Source of the DNA: Aplectana chamaeleonis
Lineage: Eukaryota > Nematoda > Chromadorea > Rhabditida > Cosmocercidae
Reading direction: 5' to 3'
Assembly: GCA_029168955.1 (NCBI GenBank)
Contig: JAPDOI010000133.1
Span: 247,501 to 311,500 of the forward strand
DNA length: 64,000 nucleotides
Both the position numbers and the translations under genes were made by a program. Under the pieces are notes generated by a model. It saw only the letters and a list, made by a program, of their open reading frames with translations, was not told where the DNA came from and made no database searches. Shown one piece after another: positions 55,100-64,000 of this stretch (its first letter is position 1; every line of letters begins with the position of its first letter).

Positions 55100-56130
55100 T
55101 CTCTCACATGATGTTACTGAGGCGCTACCACCGTAGGAGACCCTCCTACAGTGTTCTACTGAGGTCATGTTGCGACCACTATCCACGATTGCGGCTTTTG
55201 AAGTCAGAGGGTTACTCTCAGAGATCTCCTTCTGTAGCCCTTTGCAAATTTGGTGCTCAAAAATCACGCCTACCTCAACCAGCCTACTGGCAGGCAACGA
55301 TGGGCTAAGACTGGGCAACAGGTCCACCAGGATTTCAGTGTCTTATTCTGAACCCCTCAGCTCGCCCGAGAATGACGACGCTCGATCCTGTAATCCACAG
55401 GGTGCGACTGAATCGGTCTACTACGGCATTGACTGTTTGCATATGTAGGATACTGGATAGCCATCGCGAAGACTCCGAAAGGGACCCAAAGGAACGTGCA
55501 CAGGCGGACAACAGTCAGGCCTCTGAGCCCCTTTCATAGTCGGCGCAAAGGCCGGACTGAGCCGTCCTCTCCCGTTCCTGGTGATACTGAGCCATCCTGC
55601 GCCACCAGAACTGTGTTGGCTGCATGCCAATCGACTATGGAGGCGTACTCGAGTGCACCGCGGCCGGCTTAGTCCGGCCACATCAGAGGCATTTTTCGCC
55701 GCAGTAAGCACTGCATTGAATACGTATCCACAAGGACGACCACACCTGGATCAGGATGGACCGCGACTCAGTTCCACCACATCGTGAGGATTCTGCGTCC
55801 TGAGTGAGCAATGTATTACACGCGTATCGACCGAGACGGCCATAAACGGCACAGGCAGGCTCACTGCTACTACAACGGGTAGAAATACTCCACACACGAC
55901 CCGCATGAGATAAATTCTCATCCACCATGCTGGCTACAGCCTATCAAACGACTATGACGGGGGCTCCAGAGCGAAAGGAAGATGTTTTGTTTTGGCTGTC
56001 AACACGAAATGGTTCATGAGGTGACGCCCTATCGACCTGTAGTCGACAACTGATAATGCTCTAAGAGAGTGTGCTGGGCCCTTGTGCTTCATTCACATCA
56101 GTTTTGGGCGAATTCACTGAGCCATGTCCC
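55100..56130. other. Unclassified, GC-richer, no supported gene
   Basis: Open frames of 80–96 codons occur on both strands (for example 55421–55711 and 55683–55928, minus) but without consensus splice borders in matching phase and without recognised motifs. Confidence 0.35.
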
Positions 56131-56132
56131 AC

Positions 56133-56259
56133 CTTTTCCATTATCCATTTACGTGCGCTTTGTCTTCCAATTCGCAGAGGCAGAAATGTACTTGACTCGT
56201 AACTACTTATTACATCGACTACAACCGGTACGTCATTCAGTGACGATGGCACATTAGTT
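56133..56259 (-). CDS. Exon-like segment, unknown protein
   Basis: Minus-strand acceptor taatctacag at 56260 and donor GTGGGA after 56133. The frame of 42 codons (NVPSSLNDVPVVVDVISSYE, then SSTFLPLRIGRQSARKWIME) is open and ends in phase 0, compatible with exon 38337. No domain was recognised. If linked, the intron would be 18 kb, mostly transposons. Confidence 0.4.
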
Positions 56260-56989
56260 CTGTAGATTACGCTACAATTACTGAGCTGGCATGCTCATCA
56301 AAAAGACTCCATCGCATGATACACCTCAGAGAACGGTCATTGATGCAATCAGTAATTGTGATGAAGACACCGAAACTCCATGAAGAATACGAACAAATGA
56401 ACACCCAGACGCGTAAAAAGTGATGACAGCGCCATCACAATGCCACTCATGCATTGAAGCGTATCAGCAGTGAATTTTCTCTAAGTGGTTAAAGCATGGG
56501 AGGGGGGGGGGGTACAAATCGTAGAAGTCGTTATGAAAGCAAAATCATACTAACACGTGACCAACAACTCCCACGAAAAACCTCATTAAACTGCGCCGGC
56601 GGGCAACGAGGCAGTTTGCAGGACACTTCATGCCAGTTCAAAGACTGCTGCAGCTGCTGCTGATGTGGTTGCAGGAGGTGCAGGAAGGGGTAAATACAAT
56701 TAAACTGCTTAGCATCGGAATCCTCCAAAAGGGCAAGTTCTCACTTAATGAGAACGCTCGGTCAACATGGACGACGAGGAAATTCGACCACCTCACACTC
56801 ATCATTAATTTAGTTGGAAGAACTCGATTTTTTCTTGGAAGGAGGGATTTCGGAAGTCCAGTTAAATTTGAAAGAATAGTGTTTCAACTGGAGCTATTAG
56901 TGAGAACAAAGTTAGTCTTAAGGGAAGTGTTTTTAGTGGTAAACGTATCTGCGGAAACGACTAGTATTGTTAGTATCTTTTAAGCCTCA

Positions 56990-57250
56990 ATAGGAAAACT
57001 GCACAACTGGCCCCACGAGTTGCGGGTTTCAAGAAGTTAGAAGCGTTTTTCAAGCTTTGCAAAAAAGCAAGGAAAAGGCCCACCCCATCAGATATTTTTT
57101 TGGGTGTTTCAAAAATTTTTCTCAGAATCAGCTCAAAACTCGCATTTAGGGGTAATCTAGGATGGTGAACACGAATCTGAAGTCCGTTTGTCGAAATTCT
57201 GAGGTTCACTGTAGGTTACGGTAGGTACCATGTTATTTAGGGGGCCAAAA
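56990..57250. repeat. Family L fragment
   Basis: gatggtgaacacgaatctga then agtccgtttgtcgaaattct and gtaggttacggtaggtacc are L modules. The left part (gggtttcaagaagttagaag) resembles the terminus of the 47356 subfamily. Confidence 0.6.
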
Positions 57251-57539
57251 CCACCTCAATAATTTGTGAAGGGGCGAGTGTTGGGCAATGGCAAGAGGCG
57301 CCACTGTCACGCACACGGTCGAGTGATCGATCCTCGCCCAAGGTCAACCAAGCCTTCTATCGCTCAGCGGTCGGCAAATTGATACCAGACTTATCTGGGA
57401 GGATAAAAACACTGACTTAACCATCGGCTGGCCCCCGAAAGTCATTGTATCGACCCCATACACATTCAAAAGCCTCTACGATTCTGAATGGAAGTCGAAT
57501 GTGTGGCGCATCCCCAGAGCATTGACACATGTACGCCGA

Positions 57540-57715
57540 GAACTTTATCCTTTTGAAAACGCTCAACCGAAAATCCGTTCAATTTCAAAACCCTTTCAGT
57601 CTGTACAAAGTTCGGAAAATGTGCCCTCACCCAAACTTTGCACAGGGAGCTGGTTTTGGGCGCTGACCACAATTATGAGGTCCGTTTCCGGAAGTTCCAA
57701 AGACTAATGCGCGTT
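57540..57715. repeat. Family L fragment
   Basis: Contains cacccaaactttgcacaggg then gggcgctgaccacaattatg and ccaaagactaatgcgcg, matching the interior of family L in inverted order. Confidence 0.55.
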
Positions 57716-58169
57716 TTGGAAAGTAGAATAGGACACATGAGGCATAAATAATAAATAGAGCGCTGGAAGAAGCATTAAACACTATTCTTGCCTACGGCGC
57801 TAAGCGTTTACAGTGTAAAGAGCGAACGCACCGATTGTCAACACAGAAATCCGTTTTTGTTTTTCGGTCCACAACACGCAAACGTAAGTTGGCGCTTCTT
57901 AACAGGCCCTTGTTTCCACTAATACCAAACTTATAGCAAACCAATACACGGCGAATGTGGCCACGGTTTGGCCTGCGAAATCAATTTTGGCATCCTATTG
58001 GTTGGCGGTTGATAACGACTGTGCATTTTGGTATAGAACTCACAACAGCGAGTGTCTGAGACAGACTGAAAGGGAGATGAATGAATCATGTGAGTGGCTT
58101 GATTATGTGGGAACTCCCTTCATGAATCGCGGCCATGATTGCAAAACAATCTGACTCATTCCTTGACCT

Positions 58170-58420
58170 AGGATGGCTTATGAACGGTCAGAGTCCCACG
58201 GAACACCGCGACTTCCGAACGTGTCGTGCGAAAGAGTCTGACCACGATGAAAGTGGATGGATACACCATACATATCTGCTTCTTTTAGGGCTTCCAAGCG
58301 CTGGCTGGGAACTGTGTTTTCCTCCGCACTCAAAAGACCTTGCTCTAGCAGACTACCATCCAATGCGCTTCTTGGAAAACGAGCTGTCTGAGAAGAAGAG
58401 CGGAGGCCGTAACCTCTATG
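58170..58420 (+). pseudogene. Decayed mariner transposase relic
   Basis: Within a 202-codon ORF (58135–58743) the segment LGLPSAGWELCFPPHSKDLA followed by LADYHPMRFLENEL aligns by eye with the mariner 'GWE-LPHPPYSPDLAPSDYHLFR' region; WLMNGQSPTE upstream resembles the 'W…PGE.P' strand. The third catalytic Asp is retained in ADYH, but the SPD motif has become SKD and the remainder is unrecognisable. It is an old copy unrelated to the two young mariners. The rest of the ORF to 58743 is not transposase-like. Confidence 0.6.
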
Positions 58421-59487
58421 GCATATCTTTTAAGGCTCTTTCTTTCTCTAAGACTTGCAAAACTGGGAAGGAACCTGGGAGCTATGACGGCAGTGACACA
58501 TCCCTACCGCTCTTCGCTTCTTATGTGAATTCTGTGAGTTATCCCTTGGAGAGCGCAGTCGGCCTTTCAGGGCCGCTCCTGAAAGGTGACTACGAGTCAC
58601 TTTCTAGACGACTTTTGACCGCCGAGGGGGTCTCCCTCGCGGTCCTCAGCGAGGGAAGCTCCCCTGTTGTCGACCGCGGGGAGGATGATGTCCTTGTCGC
58701 GGATTGCGGTGTGGGTGACCCTTTGTTGCAGGCCGTGACATGAACCGTATCCTTGTTGGGGAGACCTGCTCCTATCGAAGGGGTGGGACCCCAGCGCCAC
58801 GTGCTTCTACTGTGTAGGACGATGTGCTGCTGAGTGTTAAACGGGGGTGCGGCAAGGGTTTTGTCTCTCTGCGCCACGTAGCCCTGTCGAACAGACCACG
58901 TGCTCCCCAGAGCAGCACTTGCTGCTGCGAAAGTTCCTTTCAACTCGACTAGGTACCCGATTACAAAGCCTATCGGGGCCGAATCAGACCCCCGACTCTC
59001 TGAGTACGTTACTGGGATCGTATCGCCCCGAGCAGAACGGTGTCAAGATCACTTAGTTCTGAAAATCCAGCGACTTCTGTCTAGCCTCTTCTTCAATTTG
59101 AGAAACATGACCAGCCATCATGGGCTTGATTTCCCCGGTCTTTTTGCTGGTGTCGCAAAGCCCCGATGTCCATCAGAATCTTGTTCTTTTGAACATCGCA
59201 AATTAAGAAGTTTTCCAGGACTCGTCTCTTGTCATTTTCACTGTTAAATAGCACCTTTTTCCTCCAAAACAGTCATACCCAAGGTCTCACAGCCAGTGGG
59301 TTACTGAGATGGTGATGATATCACATCGCGAGCTCCTCTCTCACCACTCTTGTGAATGAAACCCAATGAAGCCGCAGAAGTCTCTATGAACAGGTAGCTG
59401 ACCGTTACAGGACGGTAGACAAACTTACAATTTCCGGCTTTTCATAATTTCCAGAATTCCTAGATGCCTCAGAAGTTCTTCGTTCAC

Positions 59488-59792
59488 CACATGATCTCCG
59501 GATGAGACTCACAGGACTGCTCTTTACACCCTTTCACGGTAAAGGCCACCTTCTTTCCATAAATAAAGTGCTCAGGTCTCACAGATGTAAGTGCGACGCT
59601 GAAAAATGTGTCGATGCTATATGTAGAGCTAATCGCTGTCGTCTCGTTAACATCTAAAAGAAATTCAGGCCAGCGAGTATTATCCTTTTGTGTGGTTCCG
59701 GAAAGGATGCTCCCTTTTCGCCTTCTCCGTTGACAGTTGATTGATTTCGACTCCCGGCATATGCTTGGCGCTTCGAGAGTCGATGTGTGAAG
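59488..59792 (-). CDS. Exon-like ORF, unknown secreted or extracellular protein
   Basis: The minus-strand frame is open from 59792 to 59488, with the best-looking part NTRWPEFLLDVNETTAISST through GKKVAFTVKGCKEQSCESHP. It has an NETT glycosylation site and paired Cys. A donor GTGAAC follows 59488, but an in-frame TGA comes at the same place. A 1-bp shift there continues open as VNEELLRHLGILEIMKSRKL to about 59430, so this may be a frameshifted pseudogene. A further open minus frame lies at about 59125–59240. The start is uncertain. Confidence 0.35.
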
Positions 59793-60402
59793 TCATAGTT
59801 CAGCTGGTGATCTTTGACTTTCTATACTTCAGATTTGACGTCGCATGTGCTCTACTCCCACTGTCATTTCTAGCCCAGCCCTCTGACACTCTTCATTCTT
59901 CTCTGACAAGTACACATATGGAAGCGCAAGTCTGTGCCTGCTAGTGCTTTCTTCGAGGACTACATTCATTTGCAGAAAGATTAGCACAGCTTCATGTTCT
60001 TTACTCGAAATCCATTGAGCAGAGTAGAAACTAACATTGCTGGAGAGCTCACCATTTTCAGGACAAGCCGGATTTGGCTTACCTTGACCTCAAGTAGGAG
60101 GCGGAAGTGGACAATGCAGAGGATGCGATAGGTTTAAAAAAAACCTAAGCTGTTGCTACGTCAGCGATCAAACACTGCTTAAGCAATCTGCCTCACAGAC
60201 CAAAGATAGCCTAATACGTATTAAGGTTATTCTTAGATCGAGTGCCTAAATGTCCCGTTTCCTTTTTCGCATAGGATCTCTGCAATAGGTTTTACGAAAA
60301 AAAAGAATCACGGTGATGGGACTACTAGAATCAAATTATATATAGTTAGTCGCATTTTCGTTGATCTTTTCGTAATAATGTTCTGATATGTAATACATAC
60401 AT

Positions 60403-60945
60403 ATTGCGGTCACGTTAGTGATGTTACAGTTTACCGCAATGTTCAAATGACATGGTGCGTTTGCGGTCACACACTAAAACTACGGTAGAAGACGCCAGAT
60501 TATCGATCGACAGCACAGCTGATTTTCAGAGTAAGTTACGGTTGTTCTTTTTTTCTTGTTTGTTTCAGCATTATTTTTCTTTCTGAGTGTTTAAATATTG
60601 CGAATGGGGGCTATTCTTAGTGCTTGAGGGAAATTAGCCGCTCGTTCGGGCTTCAAAGTATTTTTTTCAAAATTCTGTTTTGAAATTGAAAAAAAAAACG
60701 ATAAGATCCTCTCGCACACTATGAGAAGCCCCTATTCGCAATATTTAAACAGTCAGAAAGAAAAATAATGCCGAAGCAAACAAGAAAAAAAAAAGAAAAA
60801 CCGTAAGTCATCCAGAAAATCAGATGTGCTGTCTTCGATAATGAAATCTGGCGTCTTCCACCGTAGTTTTAGTGTGTGACCGCAACCGCAACATGTCTTT
60901 TTAACATTACGGTAAACTGTATGTTGCCCTACTGTTGATACTATA
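60403..60945. repeat. Large palindrome, ~540 bp
   Basis: The left arm (gcggtcac…gttacagtttaccg, then acacactaaaactacggtag and ctttctgagtgtttaaatat) is inverted at the right (aatatttaaacagtcagaaa, ctaccgt-like block, tagttttagtgtgtgaccgc, acattacggtaaactgta). Arms are about 230 bp with few mismatches. No protein-coding content. Confidence 0.85.
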
Positions 60946-61319
60946 ATGTGGTCCACCAAGAGTTATTTGTTTGCATACGAATAAAAAGCGGTCAGTTGGA
61001 AATCAATACGCATGTATTCCATGGCATCGCGCTCACCACCGGTTGAACGAGAGAGGTTGCACCGGTGGCGAGCTTGATGTCATGCCGAACAACCACGAGG
61101 CTTCTGTTGCTATTCTGTTCGGCTACTAGCGCAAAATTATCGGAGTTCTCTATCAAGTTGTGTATAATTTTCAATTATTTCAGTTTTTTTGTTCTTTCTG
61201 CGAATTCAGCCATTTCCAAAAATTAGGAGAACGAAGTTTTGTATTCTTTTTTTTTGGGGGGGGGGGGAATTGAAAATCTGTCGCACAATATGACTAAACC
61301 AAATAAATGTGCATATTCA

Positions 61320-61790
61320 CTCCCTAACTCTCTGGTGGCTGAACAAGAGTAGCCTTTCCACCTGATTAGGAGGCTAACTCTCAGACTACAGGTGAGAACA
61401 CCTGCGATATTTTAACCTTCCATTACTCATAAGTGACCGAAAACCCTAGTTCACTCTTCGCTTTTTCAAGCTGGCAACACAATTCCAACTTCAACTTCCG
61501 GGAGATGATAAATGCCACTCAGCTGACGTACGTACAGATGTACTTTCGAGAGAACCACTCACTACATAATAATGAAAATAATGATGTATCCCTTGGAAAA
61601 TCTACCCAGCTCAACTCCACGTAATCCTTAAGCAAAATCATGGATTCGATGAACCCATAGTGTAAGACAGTAGGCAATCAAATGTAGTCCAAAGCCATCA
61701 TAGGACAGCAAAAGTGTCCATGAATCTGCGACCTTATACCTTATGCAAGATCTTTTCTGATAAGACATAAAACCTTCGTACTACTCCATT
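61320..61790 (+). repeat. Long direct repeat, copy 2 (pair of 17380–17830)
   Basis: About 430 bp similar to 17380–17830 in the same orientation. It ends where the RTE-like endonuclease frame begins, so it may be that element's 5' untranslated region. Confidence 0.65.
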
Positions 61791-64000
61791 GGGGGTGTGT
61801 ATACAAGTCTGTTGGTACCTGCTCGTTGGTGCCCCTGCTTCTACTGAACCCAGCAGACGTTTGAGTATACACAGGGAACGTTCGAGCGATATAGCGTGCA
61901 CAACTATATCGCGAAAGTATCCCGCACATTGCATAAAGGTGTCGCCGTCCGGCACACTAAGGCCTCTGGTCCATAACACCTTAGGATCCGTACCTAGGGA
62001 GTTCATGGAGTCTTTGGCCACAAGCCACAATTTCGCCACCCTGAATTGCCGGTCATTGTCGAGTGATATCCAACAATCTGCGTTGTCCAATCTTCTGAGC
62101 TACTTCCATGCACCGTTTGCTGCTTTGCAGGAAACTCGCCTCGAGGATAGACCAGTCATCAACGTCGGAGAGTACGTCATCTACTGTGGTGACGCTGATG
62201 ATAGGAGAGTGGGAGGCTGAGCGATAGCTGTAAGGAAGGACTACAATGGTATGATCGAGGAATTCGGCTCGACGTCGTGTAGGAATGCATTTGTGCGACT
62301 GCGGGATCACAGTGGATTCAATCTGTGGATAGTGAGTGCTCATGCGCCCATCGAAACCGCCGAAGACAATTCCAAGGATGCCTTCTACGAGGAATTCAAT
62401 ACGTTGCTAGCCAGGATACCTTGTCAACATGCTGTTGTGGTGGGAATCGACGCAAACGCGAAGATGGGACTTGATCAGGAATCCGAAGTACTCGGTAAAT
62501 GGTTCTTCCCAGTGGAGCAAACATCGGACAATGGCTACCGCCTTGTCGACTTTTGTGAACGCAGTGCTCTGATTATTGCATCGACATTCAAGAGGAATCA
62601 TCGCCGCCATCAGCTTACGTGGCAGGGACCAACCCAGCTATCTCTGAAAGAGCAGTGGAAGCGGAAGATGACAACTTTGAAACTACAGCTTGACTATGTC
62701 CTGACGAGGAATATTCCAGTATCGGACATTCAAAGGTCTAGAGCTGTGTGGGATGTCGCATTCGATTCGGATCGCCGTCCTGTTCTGTTGAACTTCACTG
62801 CGAGGATTCATAAGAGGAAGCGAGATGCTAAGCCTCTCCAGAGAATTGATACGACAAGTCTCAGGGATGAAGAATGCAGAAGAAAATTCCGACAACGCGT
62901 TTCTGTTCATATCGGAGTACGGACTAAGAAGAAACTTTGCGACGCGGACTCTTTCGTCAAGTGCATCCAGGACGCTTCGAAAGAGGCACTCCCGGTTGTA
63001 CAGCCCAGGAAGAAGCTCGCCTACGTCTCAGAGGAAACAACATCTACTTACAACAGAGTATGTGCTCTCCGAACTGCAGGAAACTTCGTGGAGGAGAAGC
63101 GTCTCAGGAGGATTTTGCGCCGGCAGCTTCAAAATGACCGCGATCGAGAATGGACGTGTAGAGCTAAGGAGTTTGAGAAGGCCTGGGAGGAGAAGAATCC
63201 GAGGAAAGCCTACACGTTGTTACGACAGTATAGCGGCAAGATGAAGAGATGTTCTGCTGTCCTCAACACTACCAATGGAGTTGCAGTTGGTGATGCGACG
63301 CTGCCATTATGAAGGGATTACTTCAGTTCACTACTGAATCGTCCAGTGCCATCAGTACCAGAGCTGCCGCATGTTCAGAGAGCACATTACGATGTCAGTG
63401 AAGAACCGCCGACTGAGTCTGAAGTTTCGAATTGTGTCCGGAAAATGAAGAATGGAAAGGCAGGTGGAGATGAAAACATCACTGCTGAAATGCTGAAAGC
63501 TCTTCCTCCGTCTGGGATTCGTGAAATGACCAACACCATCCGTGCCATATGGATGAGCGAAAGGATACCCGATTCGTGGAGACATGCGATCATCGTACCT
63601 CTTCACGAGAAGCTATCCGTCACGGATCCCAAGAACTACAGAGGAATCTCTCTACTTCGTGTTATGTACAAGGTTTTAGAGCGTATCATTCTCGAGCGAC
63701 TTATCAAACATCGTGAAGGAACGACCAGAGATGAGCAAGCCGGTTTTCGACCTGGAAGATCGACCATCGACCAAGTGTTCGTCGTGAGAAGAGTAATTGA
63801 ATCGTGGCAGCGGTTTTCGAAGCCATTACAGCTTGCTTTTTTGGACTTCGAAGCCGCGTTCGACTCTCCTCATCGTGATCGATTGCTCAATGCTCTGCGA
63901 GCCGATGGAGTCCCGGAAAAGTATGTTCGGTTAATCGAGGACATGAACAAAGGAACAACAGCAGCAGTTCGTACGCCTGTCGGATTTACGTCAGCTTTCA
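61789..64000 (+). pseudogene. RTE-like non-LTR retroelement, endonuclease and RT, runs off window
   Basis: A single frame (61789 onward) is interrupted by TGA at 62218–62220 (after VGG, where a Cys codon would fit) and at 63310–63312 (where a Trp codon would fit). The first part is an apurinic-type endonuclease: TLNCRSL near 62030, catalytic Glu in LQETRLED near 62130, Asp in VGIDANAK near 62445. The normally invariant His of the SDH motif is Arg (SDRRPV near 62770), so nicking activity is probably lost. RT motifs follow: NYRGISLLRVMYKVLERII, DEQAGFRPGRSTIDQVF and LAFLDFEAAFDS (about 63835). The YxDD box lies beyond the window. Its upstream border may include the repeat at 61320. Confidence 0.92.

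Noticed and set aside
57272..57339. tRNA-like sequence: gggcgag and ctcgccc would form a 7-bp acceptor stem 68 nt apart
   Set aside because: No convincing anticodon arm or T arm; the loop sizes do not fit a cloverleaf, so a tRNA gene is not supported.
58421..58743. C-terminal half of the 202-codon plus ORF
   Set aside because: No similarity to transposase beyond 58420; the sequence contains inverted Gly/Ser-coding blocks and looks incidental.

Overview
This is a eukaryotic, repeat-dense, gene-poor window that most resembles a nematode genome of the rhabditid or strongylid (hookworm) type. The signs are: short GT–AG introns (54–60 nt) beside long repeat-filled ones, acceptors of the tttcag type, two mariner transposons, RTE-like non-LTR retrotransposons of a kind common in strongylids, and three sequences nearly identical to the nematode SL1 trans-spliced leader. 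No bacterial operons, CRISPR arrays, rRNA genes or convincing tRNA genes were seen. The species is an inference.

Layout. 0–9 kb: exons of an unrecognised plus-strand gene (1678–5199), an 830-bp foldback element, then the last three exons of a divergent gamma-glutamyltranspeptidase-like gene (6678–8765) whose introns are filled by transposons. 9–14 kb: palindromic MITEs and a 0.9-kb foldback element carrying an SL RNA-like cassette. 13.9–14.4 kb: a two-exon plus-strand ORF lies antisense to an exon-like segment that may end a minus-strand membrane-protein gene. The other exon-like pieces of that gene lie at 19.8–25.8 kb, with unlinked candidates at 28, 33, 38, 56 and 59 kb. Their introns hold G-rich tandem arrays and two more SL-like cassettes. 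29–43 kb: almost entirely repeats, including four different degenerate tandem satellites and a mariner element with perfect terminal repeats (40497–41783). 44–53 kb: 1-kb terminal-inverted-repeat elements, a second mariner (46115–47349) and more palindromes. 53.8–64 kb: a 3' fragment of an RTE-like element (minus), a mariner relic, exon-like ORFs, a 540-bp palindrome, and an RTE-like element with endonuclease and reverse transcriptase that runs off the window end.

The most interesting observation is that copies of an SL1-like leader, each followed at once by a GT donor and by RNA-like stem-loops, sit inside palindromic transposon-like elements. Two of these are nested in a larger foldback family. 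Almost everything else is sequence-level repeat structure, and the host exons are interpretations from splice sites and reading frames that need transcript support.
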